Source of the DNA: Methylobacter tundripaludum
Lineage (GTDB): Bacteria; Pseudomonadota; Gammaproteobacteria; Methylococcales; Methylomonadaceae
Direction of reading: 5' to 3'
Length of the DNA stretch: 64,000 nt
NCBI RefSeq assembly: GCF_002934365.1
Contig: NZ_PTIY01000008.1
Location: 1-64,000 of the forward strand
Shown here: positions 51,961 through 61,973 of the stretch, one piece after another
How positions within the stretch are numbered: the stretch's first letter is position 1
Layout of the letters: each line of letters starts with the position of its first letter
Position numbers and translations under genes: made by a program
Notes under the pieces: model-generated
Told to the model about the DNA's origin: nothing
What the model saw: only the letters and a program-made list of their open reading frames with translations
Database searches by the model: none

Positions 51961-51989
51961 AAATTGTTTTTAATTATAAAAAACAATTT
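51961..51989. promoter_or_regulatory. AT-rich perfect inverted repeat upstream of sqs
   Basis: AAATTGTTTTT and AAAAACAATTT form a perfect 11-bp inverted repeat around a 7-nt spacer in the 478-bp gap between hpnH and sqs. A TATAGT at 51883-51888 is a possible -10 box. The repeat could be an operator or a terminator-like hairpin. Apart from these, the gap is featureless AT-rich DNA. Confidence 0.5.
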
Positions 51990-52112
51990 TCAACGACTAC
52001 AGGGTTATCATATTTGCAACAAAACAACATTGCTTTGCAAAATACCAACAAACAGTCTATTATTGCCTGCAATTACCCTAAATTAAACTTGTAGGCCGGC
52101 ATTAAAAATATC

Positions 52113-53213
52113 ATGAGTGAAACTCAAATATCTCTGGATAACCCAAAATCGCTCAGCCAATGTTCTGACGATGAATTTCAAGCTCTCTTACTTGAGGGTG
52201 TCTCCAGAACATTTGCGCTGACCATTCCCCAATTGCCGGAAAAGTTATACGGTGCAGTCGCCAACGCTTATTTGTTATGCCGTATTGTCGACACCATAGA
52301 AGACGAAGTCTCCCTGTCCCCCGAACAAAAAAAATATTTTTGCTCCGAGTTTATTCAGATCGTAAAAACCGGCATCAATTCAGAGCCGTTTGCCGTGGAA
52401 CTTGCACCATTGCTGTCCGCTCAGACGATTCCCGCGGAGCACACCTTAATTCATGTATTGCCGCGAGTTATCCAAATCACCCACAAATTTGATCCCGATC
52501 AAATCGAGGCGCTGGCCACCTGTGTAGAAACCATGGCTGAAGGCATGCCGATCTTCCAAGCCCAGGATCTGCATGGCGGCCTTGAAACACTCGCCGACAT
52601 GGACAGGTATTGCTATTACGTTGCCGGTTGCGTCGGTGAAATGCTGGCCAAGCTTTTTTGCCATTACTCACCGGAAATTGCACAACACAAAGAGGAATTG
52701 CTTACCCTTTCGGTGTCCTTCGGCCAAGGTCTGCAAATGACCAACATATTAAAGGATATTTGGGACGATGCCGGACGCGGCGTTTGCTGGTTACCTCAGG
52801 ATATTTTCACCGAAACGGGGTTTGACCTTAAAAAGCTGACACCGGAAACTAATGACGAAAGCTTCAGAAAGGGCTTGGAACACTTAATCAGCATTGCTCA
52901 CGGCCATTTGCATAACGCGCTGAAATACACGCTGTTGCTGCCCAGCCATGAGACCGGTCTCCGCAACTTCTGTCTTTGGGCATTGGGCATGGCTGTTTTA
53001 ACCTTGAAGAAAATCAAGCAAAACCTGGATTTTACCGATTCCGATCAAGTCAAAATCACCCGCAACAGCGTTAAAGCGACTATTTTAGCGACCCGATTAA
53101 CAGGACGTAGCAACACCATGTTGACCTTACTTTTCAACCTGACAAGTCGTGAACTCAAAACGCCCGACTGGACATATTCAACACCATCCTCAAAAGCCAA
53201 GATAAAACTTTAA
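52113..53213 (+). CDS. sqs: Squalene synthase (farnesyl-diphosphate farnesyltransferase type)
   Basis: A 366-residue enzyme that condenses two farnesyl diphosphates to squalene. Two Asp-rich magnesium sites are present: D60-TIE-D64 (CRIVDTIEDE) and D215-IWDD (NILKDIWDDAGRG). The sequence SRTFALTIPQLPEKLYGAVA and YCYYVAGCVGEMLAKLF are like eukaryotic-type squalene synthase rather than the HpnC/HpnD pair, neither of which is in the window. It is the first gene of the plus-strand hopanoid operon, 11 bp before shc. Confidence 0.92.
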   Translation: MSETQISLDNPKSLSQCSDDEFQALLLEGVSRTFALTIPQLPEKLYGAVANAYLLCRIVDTIEDEVSLSPEQKKYFCSEFIQIVKTGINSEPFAVELAPLLSAQTIPAEHTLIHVLPRVIQITHKFDPDQIEALATCVETMAEGMPIFQAQDLHGGLETLADMDRYCYYVAGCVGEMLAKLFCHYSPEIAQHKEELLTLSVSFGQGLQMTNILKDIWDDAGRGVCWLPQDIFTETGFDLKKLTPETNDESFRKGLEHLISIAHGHLHNALKYTLLLPSHETGLRNFCLWALGMAVLTLKKIKQNLDFTDSDQVKITRNSVKATILATRLTGRSNTMLTLLFNLTSRELKTPDWTYSTPSSKAKIKL

Positions 53214-53224
53214 GGACGTAACTT

Positions 53225-55183
53225 ATGTTTAATGAAACCAATTCAGAAATAAATACCGGCAGCCACATTTCGAGTTCATCGAACACTGTTAATAATTATT
53301 CATTGGATCTCAATCGAGCCATTAACAAAGCGCAGGATAAATTATTAAGCCTGCAGGACAAAGACGGTTATTGGGTATTCGAACTGGAAGCCGACTGCAC
53401 GATTCCATCCGAATACATCATGATGATGCACTATCTGGGTGAAATTGATGAGTCGCTGCAGGCCAAAATAGCCAACTACTTAAGATCACGCCAATCCGAA
53501 GACGGCAGCTACCCGCTGTTTACCGGCGGCCCCGGCGACATCAGTTGCAGCGTTAAAGTTTATTATGCGTTAAAAATGGCCGGCGATGCTATCGACGCGC
53601 CGCATATGGTCCGTTTAAGAAGCTATATCCTCAGCCAGGGCGGAGCGGCAAAAGCCAACGTCTTTACCCGTATTGCGCTGGCGACCTTCGAGCAATTGCC
53701 TTGGCGCGGTGTTCCGTATATTCCTGTCGAAATCATGCTGTTCCCCAGCTGGTTTCCGTTCCATCTGGACAAAGTAGCTTACTGGTCAAGAACCGTTATG
53801 GTGCCGCTGTTTATTCTTTGCACTTTAAAAGCGACGGCAAAGAACCCCAACAACATCAATGTGCTGGAGCTTTTCGTCACTCACCCCGATGAAGAAAAAC
53901 ACTATTTCCCTGAAAGAACTCTGTTAAATAAACTTTTCCTGGGCCTGGACAAACTGGGCCGGGTAACGCGTCCGTTAATCCCGAAAAAAGCGCATGAATT
54001 GGCGATTCAAAAGGCCAAAGACTGGTTTATTGAACGCCTGAACGGCGAAGACGGCCTGGGCGGAATTTTTCCGGCGATGGTCAACGCTTATGAAGCCATG
54101 CTGTTGCTGGGCATGCCTAAAGATCATGAACATGTCGTCACCGCGCGTAAAGCCATAGACAAATTACTGGTCGTCAATGAGCATGACGCCTACTGCCAAC
54201 CTTGCTTGTCCCCGGTTTGGGATACGGCGCTGGCCGCACTGGCCTTACAGGAAGCCGACAAGGCGGGCAACAGCCAAAACCTGACTCGCGCTTACGACTG
54301 GCTTAAAAGCAAACAGCTATCTGACGAGCCCGGCGACTGGCGTATTTCCAAGCCAGATTTGGCAGGCGGCGGCTGGGCGTTTCAATTTGAAAATCCGCAT
54401 TATCCCGATGTCGACGACACTGCAGTCGTGGCTTTCGCGATGGCGGAATCGAACGTGCCCAACCTGGACGAATCGATACACCGGGCAACCCGCTGGATAG
54501 TCGGCATGCAATCCAAAAATGGCGGTTACGGCGCGTTCGATGTCGATAATACTTACTATTATTTGAATGAAATTCCTTTTGCGGATCACGGGGCGTTATT
54601 AGACCCCCCTACAATCGATGTCAGCGCGCGTTGCGCGATGCTGATGGCCAGAGTGGCTCAGGATCACGCCGAATATTTGCCGGCGTTAGAGCGCACTATC
54701 GAATACATCCGTAGCGAACAGGAAGCTGACGGTTCATGGTTTGGCCGCTGGGGTACTAACTATATCTACGGCACTTGGTCGGCACTGCTTGGCCTTGAGC
54801 AAACCAGCCTGCCTAAAACCGACCCAATGTACACCAAGGCCACAGCATGGCTGAAAAGCGTACAGCGCGGCGATGGCGGCTGGGGCGAAGACAACTACAG
54901 CTACCACGATGTAAGCCATAGCGGAAAATATCATTTCAGCACCGCATTCCAAACAGCCTGGGCCGTTTTAGCATTGATGGCGGCCGGTGAAGCTCACAGT
55001 CCCGAAGTGAAAGCGGGTATCGATTTCATCCTGCGCAACCAGAAAGCGGATGGCGTATGGAACGATGAATGCTTTACCGCTCCTGGCTTCCCCAAGGTTT
55101 TCTACCTCAAATACCACGGTTACGACAAGTTCTTCCCGCTATGGGCGCTGGCTCGCTACCGTAACGAGCTCCTCAGAAAGTGA
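53225..55183 (+). CDS. shc: Squalene-hopene cyclase
   Basis: A 652-residue monotopic membrane enzyme that cyclises squalene to hopene/hopanol. The catalytic D395-V-D-D398 motif (PDVDDTAVV) and several QW repeats (for example QDKDGYWVFE, QSKNGGYGAFDVD, QEADGSWFGRWGTNYIYGTW, QRGDGGWGEDNYSY, QKADGVWNDECF) are all present. Length and layout are standard. The stop overlaps the GTG start of hpnG. Confidence 0.98.
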   Translation: MFNETNSEINTGSHISSSSNTVNNYSLDLNRAINKAQDKLLSLQDKDGYWVFELEADCTIPSEYIMMMHYLGEIDESLQAKIANYLRSRQSEDGSYPLFTGGPGDISCSVKVYYALKMAGDAIDAPHMVRLRSYILSQGGAAKANVFTRIALATFEQLPWRGVPYIPVEIMLFPSWFPFHLDKVAYWSRTVMVPLFILCTLKATAKNPNNINVLELFVTHPDEEKHYFPERTLLNKLFLGLDKLGRVTRPLIPKKAHELAIQKAKDWFIERLNGEDGLGGIFPAMVNAYEAMLLLGMPKDHEHVVTARKAIDKLLVVNEHDAYCQPCLSPVWDTALAALALQEADKAGNSQNLTRAYDWLKSKQLSDEPGDWRISKPDLAGGGWAFQFENPHYPDVDDTAVVAFAMAESNVPNLDESIHRATRWIVGMQSKNGGYGAFDVDNTYYYLNEIPFADHGALLDPPTIDVSARCAMLMARVAQDHAEYLPALERTIEYIRSEQEADGSWFGRWGTNYIYGTWSALLGLEQTSLPKTDPMYTKATAWLKSVQRGDGGWGEDNYSYHDVSHSGKYHFSTAFQTAWAVLALMAAGEAHSPEVKAGIDFILRNQKADGVWNDECFTAPGFPKVFYLKYHGYDKFFPLWALARYRNELLRK

Positions 55184-55899
55184 TCACCGGCATTGTTGTA
55201 GCTTTGCCGGAAGAACTCAGCACCCTGACCTCAAAAAAAATTGATAAAGGGTGCTGTGTTTTTATTACCGACGCAATCGTCCTCGTCTATGCCGGCGCTG
55301 GCCCGGACAATGCCCGCGCGGCATCTGAGTTATTGATTGCACAAGGCGTCACCAAACTGATCAGCTGGGGTTGCGCGGCCGCCCTCTGCGAAACACTAAA
55401 ACCTGGCGATCTGGTCCTGACCGATACGCTGATAGATATCGAGTTGCTTGAGATCAGCATTCACGCTGAATGGCACAGCCATACCCATAACTTGCTGTCA
55501 TCCCATCTACCGGTCCACACCGGCAGTTTAGCCGAAAGCAAAGGCATCGTAGCAACCGGCAGGCAAAAAAAGCACCTATACGCACATACCGGGGCAATCG
55601 CATTGGACATGGAGAGCATCGCCATAGCCAAAGTCGCCCGGAAAAACAACCTGCCTTTTTTAGCGATCCGCGCCATCGCCGATCCGGCTCACATGGATTT
55701 GCCCAAAGCCATCAATCATTCGCTTAATGATCACGGCGACATTGTTTTGCGTAAATTGTTATTGTTTATCGTGCTCAACCCTTCCGAATTACCGGGACTT
55801 ATAAAACTGGGCCGACATTTTAATGCCGCCAAAAACACGTTAAAATTGATTGCCAAACAGCTCCATCATTTGACCGCATTAGCCAGCCACGAGCAATAA
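55180..55899 (+). CDS. hpnG: Hopanoid nucleoside phosphorylase HpnG
   Basis: A 239-residue phosphorylase-fold protein that removes adenine from adenosylhopane to give ribosylhopane derivatives. The start is GTG at 55180 (VITGIVVALPEELSTL), overlapping the shc stop. Landmarks include YAGAGPDNARAASELLIAQG, ISWGCAAAL, GDLVLTDTLID and ALDMESIAIAKVARK near the active site. It follows HpnH in the pathway and is 5 bp before hpnN. Confidence 0.93.
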   Translation: MITGIVVALPEELSTLTSKKIDKGCCVFITDAIVLVYAGAGPDNARAASELLIAQGVTKLISWGCAAALCETLKPGDLVLTDTLIDIELLEISIHAEWHSHTHNLLSSHLPVHTGSLAESKGIVATGRQKKHLYAHTGAIALDMESIAIAKVARKNNLPFLAIRAIADPAHMDLPKAINHSLNDHGDIVLRKLLLFIVLNPSELPGLIKLGRHFNAAKNTLKLIAKQLHHLTALASHEQ

Positions 55900-55904
55900 A
55901 CAGC

Positions 55905-58544
55905 ATGTCATCCTTTTTCAACACCCTTATTGGCTGGTGCGAACGGCAAATCATGCGCTGCCCTTGGACGCTGTTATTGTTGTCGCTATTGCTCTGCGGC
56001 GCCACGTTCGTTTACACCCTTAAAAACCTGGAAATTAACACCAACACCGCTGAAATGCTGTCCCCCGACTTGCCTTTCCAGCAGAACCAGGCGCATTTGA
56101 ATCAGGCATTCCCCGAGGATGCCAATACCATTATTTTTGTGGTTCAGGCCGAAACGCCGGAAGAAACGGCTCAAGCCGCCGCCAAGCTCGCCGAGCAATT
56201 AAATAAAGCAAACGATCGCTTTGATTCCGCCTACATCCCCACGGACAATGCTTTTTTCAGGCAACAAGCCCTGCTCTATCTCAATCAAAACGATCTGGAT
56301 AAACTGGCTAAAAAACTCACCGACGCCCAGCCTTTCATCGGCCACCTTGCTCAGAATTATCACCTTGAAGGCCTGTTCGGCATTATCGGTCAAGCGCTTA
56401 ACCGGCATGACAACGCCTTGCCTATGGACTTGAATCCGATACTCGTCGCTATCGACGATATTCTGAAAAACCAGTTAAACGGCACGTCGCACTATGTGTC
56501 CTGGCAAAACATACTGGCTGAAAACAAGCCGAATACCGACGATTACAAGGATGCAGGCGCGCAAACAAAATTTAACCGGAGCATCGTCATCGCCAAGCCT
56601 AAAATGCATTTTAATGAAATGCTGCCCGCCGATGTCGCGCTCTCGGCAGCGCGTGAAATCAGTCACGGCATCATGGCCGAAAATCCATCGCTCAGCATCC
56701 GCATAACCGGCGAAACCGCCCTGGAACACGAAGAACTTGAAAGCGTGACCAAAGGCGCGGCTTTCTCCGGCATGTTGTCGCTGATTTTAGTCTGCGCAGT
56801 CCAATGGATAGGTTTGCGTTCAATAAGATTACTGGTTACGACCTATGTCGTTCTGGTCATGGGCTTGATATTCACCGCCGGATTCGCCGCCGTCACCGTC
56901 GGGCATTTAAATGTCATTTCCATCACCTTCGCCAGTTTATATATCGGACTGGGGGTCGATTACGCGATCCATATCTGCCTTCATTACCGAGAAGGCAAGG
57001 CGGACGGTCTGTCAAACAGCGAAGCCATCCTGATCAGCATCCGCGATGTCGGCTCTTCCTTGTTTTTATGCGCCCTGGCCACTGCGATCGGTTTTTTTGC
57101 GTTCATCCCGACCGATTATGCCGGCGTATCCGAGTTAGGCGTTATTTCAGGCGGCGGGATCTTTATCGGCCTGATTATTTCGCTGACCGTGTTACCGGCC
57201 ATATTCTGCGTTTTTCCGGTCAATAATGTAAAACCGATACGTTCGCCGTTAACCCCGGCCTTTATCATCACGTTTCCGTTCCGCTTTTCGACCGGTATCA
57301 AAATCGTATCCATATTGCTGGGCATCGGCGCCTGTTTCGTATTGGCCGATTTCACCTTTGATTACGACCCTATCAACCTGAGAGATCCAAACAGCGAATC
57401 GGTCGTGACCATTAAAGAACTGCTGAAATCAAAAACCGAATCCCCCTTCGCGCTGACCGCGCTGGCAAACAACCTTGAAGACGCCGGCAAAATCACCGCC
57501 CGACTGGAACAGCAGCCGTCGGTACATGAAGCTATCACCTTGGCGAGTTTTGTCGCCAAAGACCAGGACGATAAGCTGACAACTATTGAAGATTTGAATC
57601 TGATGCTGGGCGGTCAAATTAAAAACTTCGACAGCACTCTCAATACCGCGAACCACAACCAGCAAGCCGCATTGATTAAATTCAATGAAGCGCTGAAAAA
57701 AGCCATTGTTGAAAAGTCCCCTCATGCGCCGCAACAAACCTTGCAGCAATTGCAGCAGCGCGTTGACGCATTCGTGAATCAGGCAGACAGCACGCCTATT
57801 CCTGCCGACAGTTATGTACAGTTGGAAAAAAACATTCTAGGCCTGCTGCCGTTCACCATCGAACGCCTCCGAACCAGCTTGACCCCAGTACCGTTTGGAA
57901 TGGACGACCTGCCGCGGGAGATAACATCGCACTGGGTCAGCTCCACCGGCCTTTACAGAATCCTGATCACGCCTGAAAAAGATCAAAACGTACCGGAGAA
58001 TCTAAAAGAATTTGTCAGCCAAGTGCAGGCTATTGATAACACCGTTTCCGGCCTGCCGATTTTTAATCAGGCCGGGGGCGTTATCGTGGTTAATGCTTTT
58101 GTTAAAGCATTTAGCGGCGCTTTCATTGCCATTGTGATGTTATTATTGCTGATGTACAGAAACGTCAGAAAGACCCTGCTGGTTATCATGCCGTTATTGC
58201 TTGCCGCTTTACTGACCAGCGCAAGTAATGTGCTGCTGGATAATCCTTTCAATTTCGCCAATATTATCGCCCTGCCCTTGCTGTTGGGCATGGGCATCGA
58301 CAGCAGCATCCTTATCATGCACAGGCACCATTCCAGTGAATGTGAAGATGAAAATTTGCTGCAAAGCAGCACCACCCGAGGCATTATTTTCAGCTCCATA
58401 ACGACCTTATGCAGCTTTTCCAGCTTGGCCTTCACCGCTCACCGGGGAATGGCCAGCATGGGCTTAGTATTAGCCATAGGCCTTACTTTCACAGTGATGT
58501 GTTCTTTAATAGTCCTGCCAGCTTTCAGCGGCAAAAGAATTTAA
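55905..58544 (+). CDS. hpnN: Hopanoid RND transporter HpnN
   Basis: An 879-residue MMPL/RND-type inner-membrane protein that carries hopanoids toward the outer membrane. N-terminal helix TLLLLSLLLCGATFVYTLKN, a large periplasmic loop starting NTNTAEMLSPDLPFQQNQ, a sterol-sensing-like helix block (about 290-470, FASLYIGLGVDYAIHICLHY), a second loop and a second block (LPLLLGMGIDSSILIMHRHH). Both GxGxD motifs are present. Part of the operon, 5 bp after hpnG and 16 bp before hpnO. Confidence 0.95.
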   Translation: MSSFFNTLIGWCERQIMRCPWTLLLLSLLLCGATFVYTLKNLEINTNTAEMLSPDLPFQQNQAHLNQAFPEDANTIIFVVQAETPEETAQAAAKLAEQLNKANDRFDSAYIPTDNAFFRQQALLYLNQNDLDKLAKKLTDAQPFIGHLAQNYHLEGLFGIIGQALNRHDNALPMDLNPILVAIDDILKNQLNGTSHYVSWQNILAENKPNTDDYKDAGAQTKFNRSIVIAKPKMHFNEMLPADVALSAAREISHGIMAENPSLSIRITGETALEHEELESVTKGAAFSGMLSLILVCAVQWIGLRSIRLLVTTYVVLVMGLIFTAGFAAVTVGHLNVISITFASLYIGLGVDYAIHICLHYREGKADGLSNSEAILISIRDVGSSLFLCALATAIGFFAFIPTDYAGVSELGVISGGGIFIGLIISLTVLPAIFCVFPVNNVKPIRSPLTPAFIITFPFRFSTGIKIVSILLGIGACFVLADFTFDYDPINLRDPNSESVVTIKELLKSKTESPFALTALANNLEDAGKITARLEQQPSVHEAITLASFVAKDQDDKLTTIEDLNLMLGGQIKNFDSTLNTANHNQQAALIKFNEALKKAIVEKSPHAPQQTLQQLQQRVDAFVNQADSTPIPADSYVQLEKNILGLLPFTIERLRTSLTPVPFGMDDLPREITSHWVSSTGLYRILITPEKDQNVPENLKEFVSQVQAIDNTVSGLPIFNQAGGVIVVNAFVKAFSGAFIAIVMLLLLMYRNVRKTLLVIMPLLLAALLTSASNVLLDNPFNFANIIALPLLLGMGIDSSILIMHRHHSSECEDENLLQSSTTRGIIFSSITTLCSFSSLAFTAHRGMASMGLVLAIGLTFTVMCSLIVLPAFSGKRI

Positions 58545-58560
58545 TTTTTTGAGGTATCTA

Positions 58561-59952
58561 ATGTCATTCAGTATCGCCGAACTTTTTGCGCAACATAGCA
58601 CTGATAAATTTGATCTGCACGAACAGCATCTCAATAATCAAATGGTCAGAATGCTAAAAACCATCGGCTATGACCGCCATTACAAAAGAGCTGTCGGTCA
58701 ATATCTCTATGACCAGGAAGGCACGGAGTATCTGGACTTGCTAAGCGGCTTCGGCGTGTTTGCGATCGGCCGGAATCATCCGACCGTCATCAGCGCGTTA
58801 ACAGAAACCTTGACGCTGGAACTGCCCAATCTGGTGCAAATGGATGTCTCCATACTCAGCGGCCTACTGGCTAAGGAAATTCTAAAAACTACGCCGGATA
58901 ATCTGGACAAGATGTTTTTCTGCAATTCCGGCACCGAATCCGTAGAAGCGGCGATCAAATTTGCCCGCTACACCACCAAGCGTGAAAAAATCGTGTTTTG
59001 CGAGCACGGCTATCACGGCTTGACGATGGGAGCTTTGTCATTAAACGGCGAAGAGATTTTCCGTGAAGGTTTCGGCCCCCTGCTGCCCGCTTGCAGCGCA
59101 GTTCCTTTCAACGATCTTGAGGCATTGGAAAAAGCATTGAGCAACAAAGACGTTGCCGCTTTTGTGGTCGAGCCGATTCAAGGTAAAGGCGTCAACCTGC
59201 CGGATGACAATTACTTACCGGAAGTCGAGCGCTTATGTAAAAAATACGGCACTTTGTTTGTGGCCGATGAAGTTCAGACTGGTTTGGGCCGCACTGGCGC
59301 ATTCTGGGCGATCGACCACTGGAACGTTAAACCGGATATGATCTGCATGGCCAAAGCCCTGTCCGGCGGCTTTGTCCCCGTCGGCGCAGTCGCGATGACG
59401 CATAAAATCATGGATAGCGTTTTTAACCGCATGGACCGGGCTATTGTTCACGGTTCCACCTTTTCCAAAAACAATATGGCGATGGCGGCAGGACTTGCCA
59501 CGTTGCGTGTGATGGAAGACGAGAAGCTGGTGGAAAACAGCATGAAAGTCGGCACGGACATCATCGACAGCCTGAACGCGATGACCGGGAAATATGAGTT
59601 CCTCAAAGAAGCGCGCGGCAAGGGCATGATGATTGCGATTGAATTCCAGTCACCCAAAAGCCTGAAACTGAAGGCGGCCTGGGCGATGTTGGAAGCGGCC
59701 AACAAAGGCTTGTTCTGTCAAATGGTCACCATTCCTTTATTTAAGGAGCACCACATATTGACGCAGGTTGCAGGACACGGCATGAACGTGGTCAAGCTGT
59801 TGCCGCCGTTAAACTTAACGCAAAAAGACCGTGACACTATTGTTACTTCATTTGATAAAGCCATTGCCGACACGCATCAAATCCCAGGCTCGATCTGGGA
59901 TTTAGGTAAAAATCTGGCCGGTCATGCCCTGAAAGGCAAAAAAGGCAACTAA
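58561..59952 (+). CDS. hpnO: Class III aminotransferase HpnO (aminohopanoid synthesis)
   Basis: A 463-residue PLP enzyme that aminates the hopanoid side chain, giving aminobacteriohopanetriol-type lipids common in methanotrophs. ATG at 58561 is set by GAGG upstream; the extra four codons to 58549 are not needed. Landmarks are CNSGTESVEAAIKFARYTTK, ADEVQTGLGRTGAFWA and the PLP lysine in MICMAKALSGGFVPVGA. Its place after hpnN supports the name over ornithine- or acetylornithine-type aminotransferases. Confidence 0.9.
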   Translation: MSFSIAELFAQHSTDKFDLHEQHLNNQMVRMLKTIGYDRHYKRAVGQYLYDQEGTEYLDLLSGFGVFAIGRNHPTVISALTETLTLELPNLVQMDVSILSGLLAKEILKTTPDNLDKMFFCNSGTESVEAAIKFARYTTKREKIVFCEHGYHGLTMGALSLNGEEIFREGFGPLLPACSAVPFNDLEALEKALSNKDVAAFVVEPIQGKGVNLPDDNYLPEVERLCKKYGTLFVADEVQTGLGRTGAFWAIDHWNVKPDMICMAKALSGGFVPVGAVAMTHKIMDSVFNRMDRAIVHGSTFSKNNMAMAAGLATLRVMEDEKLVENSMKVGTDIIDSLNAMTGKYEFLKEARGKGMMIAIEFQSPKSLKLKAAWAMLEAANKGLFCQMVTIPLFKEHHILTQVAGHGMNVVKLLPPLNLTQKDRDTIVTSFDKAIADTHQIPGSIWDLGKNLAGHALKGKKGN

Positions 59953-59965
59953 GTAGGAAAGAGTC

Positions 59966-60322
59966 ATGAAAAAAATCATTTCGCTGTGTTTATTATCGTT
60001 AACATTGGGCCAATCTCACGGGATCTTCGCCCACGCGGTTATCACGGATTATTCATTAAAAATCACGCCCATTCACGCCAACCGGCCGGACAAAGTGGAG
60101 CTTAGTTTTAACTCCAAGATCGAGTTGGGACTGTCTCAGGTTTTTCTGGTCAGTAAAGGCGATAAGCACGAATTACTGCAAGTATCCAACGGCAGCAAAC
60201 AAGGCCAAATTATTATTCATATTCCGGCGTTGGGATCCGGTGATTATGCGCTCAGGTTCAAAGTCTTTGCTGCCGATGGTCATTTAACTGAAGACGTCAT
60301 CCATTTTTCCGTTTCACAATAG
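59966..60322 (+). CDS. copC: CopC-family periplasmic copper-binding protein
   Basis: A 118-residue protein with a signal peptide ending FAHA, so the mature protein begins at or near His, the usual amino-terminal copper(II) ligand. The second site is seen in FAADGHLTEDVIHF (Asp and His). Length is typical. Copper proteins of this kind are often near copper-dependent methane oxidation genes in methanotrophs; here it is embedded in the hopanoid operon, 13 bp after hpnO and before copD. Confidence 0.9.
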   Translation: MKKIISLCLLSLTLGQSHGIFAHAVITDYSLKITPIHANRPDKVELSFNSKIELGLSQVFLVSKGDKHELLQVSNGSKQGQIIIHIPALGSGDYALRFKVFAADGHLTEDVIHFSVSQ

Positions 60323-60334
60323 GTTTTTTTTACA

Positions 60335-61972
60335 ATGGCCGGCATAGCTGATTTTCTTGATTCTCTTATAGGCGGATTTGACCTGATTTGCTTCGCACTG
60401 GCAATCGGCAGCCTGTTTTGGGGACTTTTTGTTTTACGTCCATGGAATAATGGCGATGGATATAACGCGGTATTGCTGCAAAGAACCATTACCCTATTGT
60501 ACAAAGGCGGTTTTTGGCTGGCTGCGGCTCAAATTTTCAAGATCATTCTTAAAATATGGTTAATGGCCGCGGTACTTGAACGATGGCCGTTTCCTGAGTT
60601 CGCCAGCACTACGCAATTCATAGGCGGCCTAGTTCGCGCAGTACTGACGGTGTTTTTGGCGGGTTACTGTTATCAATACCTCAGCAAAAATCCTTTTTCC
60701 AAACGGCACTGGATAACCGCCAGCATCGTAGCCTTGCCGATGATTATTTCCGGCGCTTGGCTGGTGCATGGCGCCGGGCGTTTTGAAAACCAGTTCATCT
60801 TGATGTCGCTGACGGTCGTCCATCAACTGGCCGCAGCAGCCTGGATCGGCGGCGTTTTTCAGTTGGTCAATATTTGGCTGTTACGCAGCAGTAAACAGGT
60901 TCCGGCCGAATTATGGCCTGTATTGCTTAAGCGTTTCTCCACTTTCGGCATAGCCTCGGTTGCGATGATCCTGATCTCGGGTCTGCCTATTGCATTACAA
61001 TACATCGACACCTGGAACGGCCTGATCGGTACCGGCTACGGCAATTTATTGATGGTAAAAATCACTTTAATGGCTATCGCTTTGGGATTTGCCTGGTTAA
61101 ATCGGTCCGCCATCTTGGCATTCGGCTTTTCCGGCGACCATCACGCATTAAACAACCGCGTGCCTTATTATATTGAAGCGGAAACCTTTGTTTTGGTCAC
61201 CTTGTTGTTTACCGCCGCCAGTCTGGCTTCCCAGCCTCCGGCTATCGACATTCCGACATTGACGGCGAGCTGGCAGGAAGTCCTGAATACTTTTAACCCG
61301 CAAATCCCGCAAACAAGCTCGCCAACGCATACCGATTTGATTGCAGGTGAAGCCGGGCGCGTTGCGATTGTCGGCCAAGTGCCTTCCCTGGCCGCAACCG
61401 AATGGTCTAACTACAACCATAACATTTCCGGCATTTTCCTGACCGTGATGAGCTTCTTTGCGATGCTGTCTTACGTCAACAAATCCGGATTTGAGCGGTT
61501 AAAATACTGGCCGTTGGGCTTTGTCGGACTGGGCATCTTCCTGTTTTTCCGTAGCGATGCGGAAACTTGGCCCTTAGGTCCGATAGGCTTCTGGGAAAGC
61601 ACTTTTAATAACGGCGAAGTGTTGCAGCACCGGATTGCGACCTTGCTGGTGTTTGTACTCGGCATTATGGAGCTGAGCGCCCGGATAACCAAGACCCCGG
61701 ACAGCAAACTACCTTTCGTATTTCCGTTGCTGGCGGCTTTTGGCGGCTTAATGCTGCTGACCCACTCGCATGTCGGCTTTCAACCCAAAAGTGCTTTCCT
61801 TATCCAGGTCGGCCATACCATGATGGGAATTTTTTCCTTAATCTTGGCAACCGGCCGTTGGCTGGAGTTAAAATTGGACAGACCGGGCAAGGAAATTGCC
61901 GGTTTTATTTCTGTTGCCGCCATGTTCCAGATTGGCCTCATCCTGATGTTCTATCGCGAACCTCTTTATTAA
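60335..61972 (+). CDS. copD: CopD-family copper transport membrane protein
   Basis: A 545-residue polytopic membrane protein, larger than classic CopD (about 300). The CopD domain spans about residues 1-320, including [20 protein letters not shown] and [17 protein letters not shown]. Residues of about 340-545 add further helices with conserved His ([20 protein letters not shown], then TMMG) that may bind copper or haem. The gene lies 12 bp after copC and 1 bp before dxs. Copper uptake or export is the likely task; direction is not known. Confidence 0.88.
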   Translation: MAGIADFLDSLIGGFDLICFALAIGSLFWGLFVLRPWNNGDGYNAVLLQRTITLLYKGGFWLAAAQIFKIILKIWLMAAVLERWPFPEFASTTQFIGGLVRAVLTVFLAGYCYQYLSKNPFSKRHWITASIVALPMIISGAWLVHGAGRFENQFILMSLTVVHQLAAAAWIGGVFQLVNIWLLRSSKQVPAELWPVLLKRFSTFGIASVAMILISGLPIALQYIDTWNGLIGTGYGNLLMVKITLMAIALGFAWLNRSAILAFGFSGDHHALNNRVPYYIEAETFVLVTLLFTAASLASQPPAIDIPTLTASWQEVLNTFNPQIPQTSSPTHTDLIAGEAGRVAIVGQVPSLAATEWSNYNHNISGIFLTVMSFFAMLSYVNKSGFERLKYWPLGFVGLGIFLFFRSDAETWPLGPIGFWESTFNNGEVLQHRIATLLVFVLGIMELSARITKTPDSKLPFVFPLLAAFGGLMLLTHSHVGFQPKSAFLIQVGHTMMGIFSLILATGRWLELKLDRPGKEIAGFISVAAMFQIGLILMFYREPLY

Positions 61973-61973
61973 T

